This document shows positions 12,473 to 24,000 of a stretch of DNA of 64,000 nt, piece after piece. The number at the start of each line of letters is the position of its first letter. The first letter of the stretch is position 1. The translations under genes and the position numbers were made by a program. A model generated the notes under the pieces. That model made no database searches. It saw only the letters and a program-made list of their open reading frames with translations, and was not told where the DNA came from. This stretch comes from Steromphala cineraria (taxonomy: Eukaryota; Mollusca; Gastropoda; Trochida; Trochidae), in the NCBI GenBank assembly GCA_916613615.1, contig OU744723.1, forward strand, positions 31,998,171 to 32,062,170. The letters are read 5' to 3'.

Positions 12473-13607
12473 GTGAAGATGCTTCTTTCAAGATGGCTTG
12501 TCAGTATCAACTGCCAGAGAGAGGAGACGCACTGCAGTCATGAAAGCCATGAACAGTTATCGATTGAAAATATTTTACTATTTAGTCTATCCAAAGTTGG
12601 ATGTGACATTGATTTTGATAATGAGAGAGCACTACATTATTCATGCAAAAAACATAAATCACACTTTGCTAAAACCATATTAAACATATTTAAACCTGAT
12701 ACACATAACTGAGGGCGGTTAGGGAAAACTCTGTTGATGTGTGCCGCTGCATTTGGTAACAGACAACTTTACATTATCTTGAAGAAGAGGGGGGCTGATA
12801 TGGAAATAATAGATGACACCCACAACAACATGTTGCCTGTATGACTAAGAATTCTGATGATACAATAAAGGATATTTCTGTCACTAAACACGATTGATAT
12901 TGAGAGTAGAGGGCAGTATGAAAGAACACCGCTGATGTGTGCTGTGAGGAAAGGTTATGTGTCTGTTGTCAGCTTCTTGATTGAAAGAGGGGCATATACT
13001 AAAACAATCGATGACCACAAAAATAACATTCTACATGTTGCGTGTATGAGTAGTAAGGCAAAGATAGCTAAGTATGTACTTTCACTGAATGTAACTTGTA
13101 TAAATGATAAGGGAGAAGAACAGAGAACCCCACTGATGGTTTTCTGTTCATTATAGTAGCATTCACGCTAGTAGGTTGTTGGGGTCCAAAGGTGCTGATA
13201 TCAAAGCTTTAAACGCTAGAAATAACAACATTCTCCATAGTCCCTGCTTATCCTGTACATATGTCACATTTGTGAAATATTTCCTGTCCCTGAATGTTTC
13301 TAGCATTGAAAGTAAGGGGGAGTTTGGGAGAACTCCATTGATGATGACTGTTAAAGGAGATTGTACCCTTATCATTAGGTTGTTGTGTCACAGATACAGT
13401 GCAAGTTTAACAACAACTGACAATGATGGTGACAATGTTCTTCACATCGCCTGCTCTCAAGTTCACTTATCAATGGTGAAGTACCTGCTTGCTTTAGAGG
13501 AAGTGAAGGGCTTTGAGAAGAAAATAAACAAGGCTGGATATACGCCTGCTCAACATGCAAAGATGAATGGGCATTGTGACATTGTGGCATTCCTTAAGAC
13601 AAGGTAG
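12473..13607 (+). pseudogene. Ankyrin-repeat protein pseudogene
   Basis: At least six ankyrin-type repeats are readable, with the TPLM..A...G hallmark: GKTLLMCAAAFGNRQLYI, then RTPLMCAVRKGYVSVVSFLI, RTPLMVF, RTPLMMTVKGD, GDNVLHIACSQVHLSMVKYL, and finally GYTPAQHAKMNGHCDIVAFL. The frame is broken: an in-frame TGA at 12710-12712, a small deletion near 12838, a shift near 12868, and stops at 13154 with a frame change into the segment from 13173. The last 143 codons (13176-13607) are intact. Ankyrin repeats are protein-interaction scaffolds with no single function. Assembly errors could mimic one lesion but hardly all of them. The 24-bp arrays begin about 200 bp downstream. Confidence 0.85.
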
Positions 13608-13802
13608 TAGTACTTCCCTAAACAAATTATTATCTCTCCCATAACAATGTTGGGCAATTATCTTTTGTTTTATTTTGAAATATTTTTTTTATTGAATATT
13701 AAAAGTTTAAGTAATCTGAACAAATAAATAAATGTACACTTTTAATTTCTTCATGACTGTGTATTTAAAGGAAGACACAAAGAGAAACGAGTTGAATGTT
13801 AA

Positions 13803-14235
13803 AAGCTTCATGCTTAAAAACCGCCAGCACTTCGTGCTTCTACACAGTCTGCACCTCGTGTTTTCACACCGCCAGCACCTCGTGCTTCAACACTGCTAGC
13901 ACCTCATGCTTCAAAACCGCCAGCACCTCGTGCTTCAACACCGCAAGCACCTTGTGGTTCAACACCGCCAGCACCTTGTGGTTCAACACCGCCAGCACTT
14001 CGTGCTTCAACACTGCTAGCACCTCATGCTTCAACACCGCAAGCACCTCTTGGTTCAACACCGCCAGCACCTTGTGGTTCAACACCGCAAGCACCTCTTG
14101 GTTCAACACCGCCAGCACCTTGTGGTTCAACACCGCCAGCACCTTGTGCTTCACCACCGCTTCCACCTTGTGCTTCACCACTGCTACCATCACGTGCTTC
14201 ATCACCGCCAGCACCTCGTGCTTCAACACACTCTG
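13803..14235. repeat. 24-bp minisatellite, island 1
   Basis: About 18 copies of a 24-bp unit with core GCTTCAACACCGCCAGCACC followed by TYGT. Because 24 is a multiple of three, frames stay open across the array on both strands, reading CFNTASTS-type octapeptides on + and VLKHEVLA on -. Units differ by single substitutions and keep exact length. This explains the open frames at 13796-14368 (+), 13864-14229 (-) and 14026-14268 (+); none is called as a gene. Confidence 0.92.
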
Positions 14236-14879
14236 CTACCAGTGTGTGAAAACGACACTGGCCCGTAGGCCTGAGGCCGCCTGTTATTGCATCGGGCCTG
14301 CAGTTTCAAATATCTGCAGGCCCTTATGGCCTTCTAGCGAAGTATATTCCCAAAACAAAAGTGTCTGATAGGTGTCGCTTTAAATATTGTTTCCTTTGAA
14401 CCATGTCATATAAACTATTTTAAACATCCTGTCAAGGATTGTATCAAATACTAAAACATGTGTTAGGGGTTATAGAAAATTATCTTTTCGAAAGGTTTGA
14501 TAAGGAATATGTCAATAACGTGATTGCAAATTGATAAGAAACAAAATAAAAATTAAAAATAACTCCCGAATCATCGTCATCAAAACTGATCTTATTTCTA
14601 TTTTACCTTTCACACATAATTCTGCTGGAGAATCAAGAGAAAAAAGTTATTTAGATATATCCCAAAAAAAGTAAGGTTAAAAGGTTATAAATTTTTCAAT
14701 AATAGATAGATTTGCTACAAAAAATTATCCTGACTAACTCACTTGGATGCGGTCAGATCAAGTCAAGTGCTGTTAATTTATAAATAAATTCAGATAGCGT
14801 AAGTGGGGTTTTTATTACAAAGGATATGAAATTTCATTACAAGTGACATTTTGTAAGAATTTGAATGCAAATTTTGAGA
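14236..14879. other. Spacer between 24-bp repeat islands
   Basis: It contains a hairpin (GGGCCTGCAG / CTGCAGGCCC, about 14296-14323) and then AT-rich DNA. No gene is seen. Confidence 0.5.
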
Positions 14880-15390
14880 ACACAGTCTGCACCTATGCTT
14901 CAACACAGTATGCACCTCGTGCTTCAACTCAGTCTGCACCTCGTGATTCAACACTGCAAGCACATCATGCTTCAACACCTCCAGGACTTCATGCTTCAAC
15001 ACCGCCTCGTGCTTCAAAACAATGTGCACATCCTGCTTCAACACCGCCAGCACCTCGTGCTACAAGACCGACAGCACCTCGAGCTTCAACAATGCCAGCA
15101 CCTCGAGCTTCAACACCGACAGCACATTGTGCTTCAACACCGCCAGCAATTGTGCTTCAACACAGACTGCACCTCGTGCTTCAACACAGACTGCACCTCG
15201 TGCTACAAGACCGACAGCACCTCGAGCTTCAACACAGACTGCACCTCGTGCTTCAACACAGACTGCACCTCGTGCTTCAACACATACTGCATATTGTGCT
15301 CAAAAACAGACTGCATATCGTGCTTCAACAGCGCCAGCACTTGTGCTTCAACACCAGCACCTCGAGCTTCAACACAGACATCTTCACAAC
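14880..15390. repeat. 24-bp minisatellite, island 2
   Basis: About 20 units of the same 24-bp family. Many units here carry CAGACTGCACCTCGTGCTTC in place of the CCGCCAGCACC version of island 1. CTACAAGACCGACAGCACCT appears twice, at 15060 and 15204, consistent with block duplication. Several frames are open for over 120 codons through repeat periodicity alone. Confidence 0.92.
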
Positions 15391-15846
15391 ATCACGGGCG
15401 AAACGAAATAGTTTCTAAACTTTCCCATTCCTCCCTTGACATCATTGGCAGTAATTTCTGTGCTAGCATTTCAACCCGCTGCACGGAAGTAGAATAGTCC
15501 AATCAGAAGACAGCATGTTACATGACCCGATTTGAAAAAATACTTTTGTATGCGTTACTACAAGGGAGAGAAACACTTTATTTGAGTGATACATTAATGT
15601 TTGTCTTCTCTGCATTCTGGTGCTCATCAAAAACATAAAAACAACCATGCGGACTGAAGTTTTAAATTTTGAATTTGTTCCGAATGTAAACGGCAATTTC
15701 ATTGGCTATTGTTGAAAGAGCTGAAAAGGAGCGTAACTCGTGATCACGATAGGTGTCGCTGCTGCGGATCACCAGTTTTATACCTTGTGAAGGCAAGGTT
15801 GAAACGAGGAGTTGCTCAATACGTTTTCATCTTGCCGTAGGAAGAT
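15391..15846. other. Spacer between repeat islands 2 and 3
   Basis: Unique-looking DNA. A GATAGGTGTCGCT motif near 15749 also occurs just after island 1 (near 14369), so this border may be part of the original duplicated unit. Confidence 0.4.
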
Positions 15847-15945
15847 GCAACACAGACTGCATATCGTGCTTCAACACCGCCAGAACCTCGAGCTTTAACA
15901 CCGCCAGCACCTCGAGCTTCAACACTGCCAGCACGTCCTGCTTAA
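15847..15945. repeat. 24-bp minisatellite, island 3
   Basis: About four units of the same family, including CACAGACTGCATATCGTGCT and GCCAGCACCTCGAGCTTCAA. It forms a small outlying block. Confidence 0.88.
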
Positions 15946-15997
15946 AAACAAATTATAAAACCTTGCATGGGCAAAGTTTGCGCTATGATTACTGAGC

Positions 15998-16250
15998 GGA
16001 ACAGAAGTACTTGGAAAAGCAAGTCTACATGGCAATACTATCCGTTCATGGACGAGCTGGCACATAGAGACCCCCAGAAGAACTTGGAGAAGCAAGTCTA
16101 CATGGGGATACTTTCCGCTTATAAAGGAACTGGCACATGGAGGAGTTGGCTCATGGAGACCCCCAGAAGTACTGGGAGAAGCAAGTCTACATGGGGATAC
16201 TTTCCGTTCATGGAGAAGCTGGCAGATGGAAACCCCGCCGTGGAGCCCGT
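15998..16250. repeat. Degenerate tandem repeat, units about 75-105 bp
   Basis: Three units share GAAGCAAGTCTACATGG..ATACT and GAGACCCCCAGAAG. They begin near 16010, 16090 and 16175 and differ in length. Open frames on both strands (15967-16329 + and 15919-16338 -) are repeat-driven. It directly follows the 24-bp island 3. Confidence 0.75.
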
Positions 16251-16563
16251 AGTGAGTGATAGTAGTTTTAGGAGCATTCAAACTCCAAATAATATCAAAC
16301 CAATCAAACAAGATACAAAATACAGCTAAAATATACAAATCATAGTCGACTGAGTAAATTAATTACATATCTAACGTCATTCATATACCCTCACTTTCTG
16401 CATTTTAATGTCGACTATTTAAACAAATGAGTCTCATTACATGGCCATTTATATACATTGCAGAACATTGACATATCTTAACAGCAGTGTTTGATATCGA
16501 TGTGACCTTAAAGATAATCAAAATGATTTATTAGTTGGCAAGGAAAGTGACCTTAGCTTATGC

Positions 16564-16722
16564 TGAGTATTTTCACTTATATCGCGGCTGCTAGTATTAT
16601 GGCAGGGAGAAAGCCCGCAACACTATTGTGGCTATGCATTGCAGTGAAACCTGCGAGCATCGGCTTGAACTAGCAACCATGGATGGTACTGCACTGAAAT
16701 ACAGTGTAGCATTGCACCCAAA
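16564..16722 (+). repeat. Dispersed repeat R, copy 1
   Basis: Matches the reverse complement of 36783-36926, which lies in the first intron of the Toll-like receptor. Shared blocks include ATTGCAGTGAAACCTGC, AGCATCGGCT and GTGTAGCATTGCACCCAAA. This copy holds about 35 bp (TGCTAGTATTATGGCAGGG and on) that the other lacks. Confidence 0.8.
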
Positions 16723-16756
16723 CCTAACTGCGTGTAGAACAGTTCTCTACTGCAGA

Positions 16757-16835
16757 CAAAGTTGCCGAGCCCCTGGCGTGATTCGAACCACGGACCACTG
16801 CGCTATCCCGCCCCGTGAAGGAAGTTGCTTTTTGG
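16757..16835 (-). repeat. tRNA-derived SINE head with anticodon arm lost
   Basis: On the minus strand a box A-like TAGCGCAGTGG is followed within a few bases by a box B-like GGTTCGAATCA and GCCAGGGG. In a real tRNA about 30 nt separate these boxes, so the anticodon arm is missing. I read it as a SINE or tRNA pseudogene, not a functional tRNA. Confidence 0.6.
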
Positions 16836-16969
16836 CAAGGCTACTGACACAGAAGAGTAGAGGTGCAAATGTATAGCAGTTAAATCAAAACGACATAAGA
16901 TATAGGGGCAAAGACAAATAAAAAAGTTTCAAAGTATTAATCAACTCATAATGAATTTTCATTACATCA

Positions 16970-17700
16970 TGCTTGGTGATCTGTTTCTTCAAGTCTGTCT
17001 CGTCCCTCCAAAGCTGACAGCGAGGGATCTGAAATAGACAACTGCACGTGCAAAGCATGCTTCCCTCTCCCTTTGCCCAATACTCGTCGTCTTTGCATGG
17101 AATTGGCCGTTCTTATCAAACCAAATTTACTGATTGATACAAGCCTGAATGATTTACAAGTTTGTAAACAAAACACAAAGAAATTGCAGTGTATACTAGA
17201 AATATAGTGTATCGATATTTGCTCCTCATAACATTAGCAGTGTTTTATAAAAGCACATTTGATAGTAATAATTATTACTGAACACTACAGCCTGACACAA
17301 CCATGGCTAAAGTGCACGAAATAATTTGAACCTTTTATCCATTCACACGTGAGGGCTGCTAGCAAGGTTTTCTGTTTATCAAATTAAATTCTTCTAAAAT
17401 TTAAAAAGTTTTCTAAATTTTCCCCATTGACGTAAGCCATATGTATTTTCATTTGATTCAGTATGCCATCTTTTTGATATACATAGTTATATAAATGATA
17501 TCATCTATCAAGCAATAATCACTGGCGGCTATTTTTGTGTGAACACCTTTAACACACTTGAGGTAGGGAAATGGACTGGCATAATTTAGCTAGATATAGT
17601 GCGTTCGTTTTATGATTGCATTGTTTAATGTCATGTGTCCCTATGTCTTGCAATTGTTAACGTATTCTTTGGCCGACATGCGAACAACTTGTTAAAGGGA
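16970..17700 (+). repeat. Segmental duplication S, copy A
   Basis: Similar to 22050-22660 and 24815-25460. Shared blocks include GTTTCTTCAAGTCT, TGAAATAGACAACTGC, AATACTCGTCGTCTTTGC, CACAACCATGG and GGGCTGCTAGCAA. Base changes and indels are scattered, so the copies are not recent. No coding frame is conserved among them. Confidence 0.8.
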
Positions 17701-18184
17701 CAGTCCTATTGGGTTATTTTTGTAGAAACAAGCTTCACTTGTCCTCTCTTCTTTATCAAGTTGTCAAATATAAGTCAACAAGATTGTTACTCCAAGTAAC
17801 GTGTCTCCACTTGGTTGTTTTATAATCATTAATCATTATGCATGTAATTATGTGCATAAACTGAAATCTCCCTTGGATATGGTTTCCACAATAAATACCC
17901 CGATAGGATCACCTGGCGATTGCTGAAAAGTGTTTTTAACGACAAGCCGATAACAACAGTTAATACTTGCAGATAGTTGGGTGTAATATATTTTTCAACA
18001 TTTAAAATTAGAAATTGTGTAAATGACTTTGCTCTGAGAGGTAAACGGGCTTTAAAGGAATTGATCACCAATATCAGGAAAATTGTTATAATAGCTCCTG
18101 GCATATTTTCAACACTGGTATGGGGGGGGGGGGGGGGGCAGATATTTGGGTAATGCATTAATTTGATTAACTTCATTTGTAAGC
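17701..18184. other. No gene; holds a 17-base poly-G run
   Basis: A TTAAAGGGACAGT motif at 17693-17705 resembles the TTAA-type MITE end but the following sequence differs. Bases 18122-18138 are an uninterrupted run of 17 G, an error-prone simple repeat. Confidence 0.6.
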
Positions 18185-18367
18185 ATGCAAAATATTTTCA
18201 ATGTCGGCAATAAACTCGTTTACGGTGAGAGTGGACGGTACCCTCTTTTTATCAATGCCTTGTGTAAAACCCTGAAATATTGGTTAAAGATAATCCGTAT
18301 GAATAAGGGTAGAATTCCGATGTTGTATGTATATTCCAACGCAATCATTGGTTTATACAGATTTTAG
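18185..18367 (+). pseudogene. LINE reverse transcriptase C-terminal fragment
   Basis: A 60-codon frame reads NKLVYGESGRYPLFINAL and YWLKIIRMNKGRIP. This corresponds to NIVYGECGRFPIN..IIKFWIRL in the fragment at 6168-6854. It is a small remnant on the + strand with no catalytic region. Confidence 0.75.
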
Positions 18368-18575
18368 CGGTAAGCATGTTTGTTGTTTTGGTGTCAGTAT
18401 ATAATTTGTATTACTGAGTAATGCAACTAAATTAATAATCGTTGTATATTGCATAAGAAACCGTTCTTCCTCGATCCAACGCAATCATAGGTTTAAACAG
18501 ATTTTAGCGGTAAGCATGTTCGTATTAATCAAAAGTTGTTTTAGTGTCAGTATAATTTTTTTATACTACAGAGTA
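18338..18575 (+). repeat. Two-copy tandem duplication, offset about 135 bp
   Basis: CCAACGCAATCATWGGTTTA and CAGATTTTAGCGGTAAGCATG occur at about 18338-18385 and again at 18475-18522. Both are followed by a similar GTTGTTTTRGTGTCAGTATA block. Confidence 0.8.
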
Positions 18576-18944
18576 AAACCATTCGCCTTTTGTCATTAAT
18601 ATAATATAAACAAATGAAGCATTTGACCATCTTCTTAAAAAGGTATGTTTATGGGTAAAATTATATTATTTGGAGATTGGTTGCATCAGGATCCGCCCTA
18701 CAAACTGATTGACTGTCAGATTCGGGGTCATTACCTGTTCAAAGTTTAACTGGACATGGTTCTCTTCGGAATTCCATCAGATCCTAGATGAGTGACAGGT
18801 AACTACAAGTATGTATATACCTTTAAAGTAAATTGTCTACATGGTTGTCAAAGGTTTTGTTTATTCTTTAATTGATCAGTCATAGCAACATGAACCTGCA
18901 ATAGCTGTGTTACCGTTGTAATATCTGGTTTATTCATTTGGTAA

Positions 18945-20350
18945 GAACAAAATTAAGTTGGGATTAATAAAACCAGATATCACGTGACCAAGTACCATTT
19001 TGGCTTATATATTCAGTGAATACTAAACTGTCTGTTGCAATTGTCACGGAAACCGACACTACTGTATTTGAAATGATTTTTTCAGTGACATGTTTTTTTT
19101 TGCGTTATCAAATTTGTAAAATATTTGCTTATAATTATCATCATGTGAGAATTAGGTTTTATCCTTATATGAACATGAGCAGGAAATCGAAATATTGATA
19201 ACTGCATTTGGATTTTAATACCTAATGATCTTAAGTTTAGAAAGATGAAAGTCGGATTGCATGTGGAAACGAGGAAATGGACATGGTATATGTGAAACAC
19301 ATGTTCAGTGTCAATCATTCCTTGTAAGGAATGAACATTTGTTGGTAATGATATTTTTTTGTTCAGAACACCGGATCTTTGTATTTGCAATAATTAACAT
19401 TAAAGAAATGTGTTAAATTTTTCTGTATGAAATATAAGTAAAACACAAATATTTGGTTATATGCCGTTAAGAGCGAAAACCGTTGATTCGTTAGGTAGAA
19501 TAGCCTTTTGAAACATCATAATCCCATTAGAAAGGTTTAATGAATATAATTATTTAATATGTATTGAAATAAATCATTATTAAGATTGAGATGTTGTATA
19601 TGTGTTATGAACGCGAACGGTAAGAATTTAATTCAGAATTCAGAAAAAAATAAGATTAAGATAAAAATCAAGAACTGAAATTCTGAATGTTTAAATACTC
19701 CACCAATTCGTGTCTCAGAACGGCAGAGCGCCACCGTATAGAACGCAACAAGCATGCAGAACGTGTAAGTCGTGTATTGACATAGCTGCCGGGCGGGTGA
19801 ATCGATGCAATCGTGTCGTTCTTTTGCTTTACTTGAAATAAGGAAGATTGACAATTTCTGTTTCAGATGATTTGTTTTGATATTGAAAAAGACAGTTTGC
19901 ATCAACAAAGTTATATGTCTGTTAATATCATATAATTATGTACATAATGTCGTTTTATATACCTGACAGTGACTGAGTTAGATTGCATTCGTCAGTCATG
20001 ATGCAATTGATTGACACCCACTCGCGATGTAAAAAGAACAATATGAAATCTCTGCTTGGGAATAACTCTATGTATGTAATATTTTAGTGACATAAACAAA
20101 ATAGCAAAAAATCGCAACGCTACAGGAAGCAGAGATATCGTTGGACATGGCTTAAATAAAATGGCAAAATAGTATACTTTTTCCGATTTGATTCGAAAGA
20201 CAAACATGACAAAATCAAATAGGATTTATTCAGAAAGAGGTTCACACACGATTGACATTAAAATCTTTGTTAATGCAGTGAAATAATCAAGCCTCAGTTT
20301 GTACTTTAGAAACACAAATCGCAGTAATACTTGTAATATTCCTTTAAATG
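18945..20350 (+). repeat. Segmental duplication D, copy 2
   Basis: Counterpart of 4990-8061 without the internal 1.7-kb extra DNA. It starts near the sequence equivalent to the TRIM 3' flank but no TRIM coding sequence precedes it, so the gene part of this unit was lost or never copied. No frame is conserved between the copies. Confidence 0.8.
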
Positions 20351-20354
20351 ATAT

Positions 20355-20640
20355 TACAAAATATGGAGAAAATTTTCAGAAGATTGCTTCAAGTATAAAT
20401 CCGTTTTGGAAAGATGTTTTAACAGCATGGAATAATATTGTGATAGAAATGTCATAGATGAAGACAATGGTTATGGAATTTTAACATAGCCGATATGGTA
20501 AACTATTAATAAAAAAATTCAAACCATAAGACACTGGGTTAACAGGAGAATGATTATAAGTGATCTTTGTGCTGAACATTGTTTTAGGTTTATTGAAGAT
20601 ATCTGGAATATAAATATGCTTCAAATGTAAATTGGCTTGT
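20355..20640 (+). pseudogene. Decayed LINE ORF2 remnant
   Basis: With stops at several places, the frame reads NPFWKDVLTAWNNI, later PIW, HWVNRRMIISDLC and FRFIEDIWN. This matches the family pattern FWKDV..AW...PIWYN..I...WV..GI...DL seen towards the end of ORF2 in some animal LINEs. It sits directly at the end of segment D copy 2. Confidence 0.65.
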
Positions 20641-22049
20641 TATTTTGTCATTTAGATATTTATTTCGGTTAGCCAGGTCAGCCGCTCACAAAAAGTGTTC
20701 CTTTCATGTGACTGTTGCAGAATCAGCGCGCACCAGTCAAAGTCTGCTTTAACGAATCAAGCATAGGATATCATTTTCTGGCACACATTCCTCGTCAATG
20801 CAAAATCATGCACAAATGTTTTTTGAAATCGTGTAAAACTTGAAAAGCAAAAGTCTGTTTTTAAAAGCTGATTTTACAACTCTTAATTTTTCGTTTTCCA
20901 TCTGTAAAACGTACAATGTAACTTTCAGCATTGCTTATCGTGAATATTACTCTTATTCAAGATATAAAATCGGGGTTTGTCTTTGACATTTCTAGAATTA
21001 CATTTCAACTCTGTAAAGTTGAGAACAGCAAGTTGAGTTTTACAGGATTGAAATATTAGTTTTGCACGATTGGACTTGTCTTTTCAAGAATTGCATGGGT
21101 GAGAGCCACATGTTACATCTTGCAAGTTATGAAAGTACATGAATTCATTATTTGCACACATCCTCTTCCATACACAGAAGTCATGCGCTAAACATCTATT
21201 TTCCTCTTTTTCCCCAGAAGCAGAAGGCCTAGAAAGCTGAAACTTTGAGTTCAGACTCTTACTTTTGAGAAACATATTACCCTATGGCCCTTAAGAATGG
21301 CATGGTGAACTTTTCGATTCTAAAGCCTAAATCATAATCGGATTTATAAGCTATATAATACTAACTTGATAACTGGTATCTGAAATCCACCATATATATA
21401 CTAACTTCCCTGATTGATACCCTGTGCCTTTTGTTGGGAACCACATTGTTCACATAATAAAGCAAAATTAGATATGAAGCCTGATGAGCTACAGTGCCAA
21501 TGGCTCTATTTCTACTCCGCTTGTGAACTACATATACGCTACGCATGTAGATCATCTAAGCTCAGTTTTAACAGCCGTCGGAGTATCCTTTGACTCAGCC
21601 AATCAGCGACTTTGCCCCGTAACTCGGGTTGCTGGTGACGGGTATTCATATCTAATCTTCAGAACTCGAAAACCGAACATTTCCGACTATTTCTAAATGT
21701 CGACAACAAATATTTCCTGTTATGTCCGAATGAAATACTCAAACTGTGATTTATATCGCTCCTATCAATTTGTTGGTCCAAAAACGTCCAGGTAAATACT
21801 AATGTTTTTTTATCGAAGAAATCACCGTAAACTTGGCAAATTCAAACAGCAAGCTGTAGATGCTATTTTTGGAACAGTTACGTAAACGTTTCCCTCACAT
21901 CAAGCGGTCAAAGGTTACCCTGACGGCTTGGCTTACGGGGTCTTGTGAGATCTTTAATCTGCGTAACGTAGTGAAGCAATAAAGATATCATTTTAATGAG
22001 ATTGAATATTTATCCACTCATAATCAATTATTAAAATATCAAGCTAAGT
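20641..22049. other. No gene; one pearl-like tail
   Basis: Mostly AT-rich DNA without recognised coding. 21426-21510 holds AGCAAAATTAGATATGAAGC, then CTGATGAGCTACAGTGCC and AATGGCTC. This tail is shared with 61075-61148 and 63278-63345. Confidence 0.55.
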
Positions 22050-23240
22050 TGTCAGTTTCTTCAAGTCTGTCTCGTCTCTCCAAAGCTGACGGTGCGGGCT
22101 GAAATAGACAACTGCTCGTGCAAATCATGCTCCACTCGTCCCGTTGCCCTAGCAACGTTCAGTACTCGTCGTATTTGCTGTACAGCTGATTTATACAGGA
22201 CTGAATTATTTAGAAAACAGTTTTTTAGCCAAGACACAAAGAATTACAAGGTATAGCAGTAAATTGAATAATGTATGCCCGTTTTAACATTTAACATTAT
22301 CAGTGTTTCAAAATAAAACCATTTGATAGTAATACTTATACCTAAATATTAAAGCCTACACACAACCATGGTTAAAGTACACGAACTTGATTAAAGCTTT
22401 TATCCCTTCAGACATACGTAAGGGCTGCTAGCAACCTTTTCAAATTAACTTGAATTATTCTAGAATTGAAAAAGCTTCTAGGTTTTCCCCATTAAGATTA
22501 TGTATTTTTCTTCATTGGACTAAACGTTATCAGGACATCATTTTAGAAAGAATAGTTATATAAATGACAATGTATCAAGCAATAATCACTGTCGGCCATT
22601 ATTATGTGAACACCTTAAGCACATTTGAGATAGGGAAATAGACTTGCATAGTTGAGCCTTAGTGATATTTTTTTAAGCTGAAAGTGTAATTCCTTAAAAA
22701 TGTTATTGTCATAACGTTGGTGCCTGTAGCAAATTAGTTGTTCCTATGTTGTATGTTGTTCTAATGATTAATTAGACTCGCTGATTGCCTTGCGGAGGTC
22801 TTTAAAGTTCCGGTTCGCTTAATATCAACTTGTTTTAGAGACATGTTCTGTTCCCCAGACATGGGCACAGCGGCCACGTCTGTTACTTGAATCTATGTTC
22901 AAAGACACAATTTCCAGTGCGATCTTCATTCACAAAGTATTCTGAACATCGCTTTTCTTGGTAGAACAGTACCCGGGGTCTGTTATAAAATATTAAATTT
23001 TATACTGGTGCATCGCAATCATATTTCAGTTCTGTAAACAAATTCTTCTCTTCTAATATTTCCAAAGACTATCTTTACATTACACTTATATATCATAATG
23101 CACGGATGATCTTACCATTTTTTTGTAAGTATTAAAAGGTGTAATTTAAGGATAACTAAATATGTAACAAAATGTCACCATAAACTGTCTTCACCCTAGT
23201 GTATCCCATTTAAATCCCTTTGGAACGAAAGTAAATGATA
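22050..23240 (+). repeat. Segmental duplication S, copy B
   Basis: Aligns with copy C through 26.46 kb: CGTTGGTGCCT at 22716/25498, GATTGCCTTGCGGAGG at 22782/25589, ACATGGRCAC/AGCGG at 22860/26030, and GGAACGAAAGTA near 23222/26430. It lacks about 365 bp present in copy C (25648-26015). No conserved frame is seen. Confidence 0.85.
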
Positions 23241-23379
23241 AAAATAACTATTTCTTACTCCTTGGACAAACACATACTCTGTAATACTATTGATATAAGT
23301 TCTCATAATGTACTTTATCTTTCTTCATCTCTAATTCATGTATCGGTTCAAAACAATACACTTATGACTCTGTCAGTAA

Positions 23380-24000
23380 TAATTCAAATATATAATGTTA
23401 AGTTTAGCCATGCGATTCCTTTTCCTTGCACAAAATGAATTAAAATTGTACACATAATGGCCGTCAATGAATTTTCATACTTTGTCCTCTAACTATGGAT
23501 GATTGGTTTGTGTAAAGAGATTTTTGATGCTGTCAAAGTAATGCATTTAGCATAAACTTACAATTATCAGTGAAAATTTTAAGATATAAAATTGTCAAAA
23601 ACGTGCTACTTTCCCTTTAAGATGTGATTATGTTATTTCAATTAAAAATTTATGAATTATGTATTTTATCTGGATTGGTTGACAGCTTTCTTTTGCCCTG
23701 ACGTCATTTATATATTAACCTTCATAACGACAATTGGCTGCTGACAAGACATTCCAATTAAGAAGAAAACATGTTCTTTAATGGACTGATTACGACATAT
23801 TTGTTCTTTTTTCGCCTTTAATTCAGTTTGTACTAGAAAAAAATCGTATGTCTAAACTTTACATTATATATTTGAATTATTACTGCTTCATCTAGTTTAA
23901 TTATATTGTCGTTTAATTGGAACCATTTATTTTTGTTTTCGTGACATCACCTTATATTCCCACTAAAAACGTGCTACTGCCCCTTTAAAGAATCGATTTG
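23380..24000. mobile_element. TTAA-type MITE pieces, rearranged
   Basis: 23380-23626 matches the right half of the element at 880-1256 and ends CACGTGCTACTTTCCCTTTAAG-like (ACGTGCTACTTTCCCTTTAA). 23860-24000 is an inverted left half and ends ACGTGCTACTGCCCCTTTAA. Together they give the terminal consensus CTTAAAGGG.CAGT.GCACGTTTT. This could be two elements or one rearranged copy. Confidence 0.6.

Noticed and set aside
13803..15390. Possible CRISPR-like array of 24-bp repeats
   Set aside because: Repeats are directly adjacent with no unique spacers, and the context is eukaryotic, so this is a minisatellite.
15919..16338. 139-aa (-) and 120-aa (+) overlapping frames
   Set aside because: Both run over the degenerate tandem repeat at 16.0-16.25 kb and no domain is recognisable.
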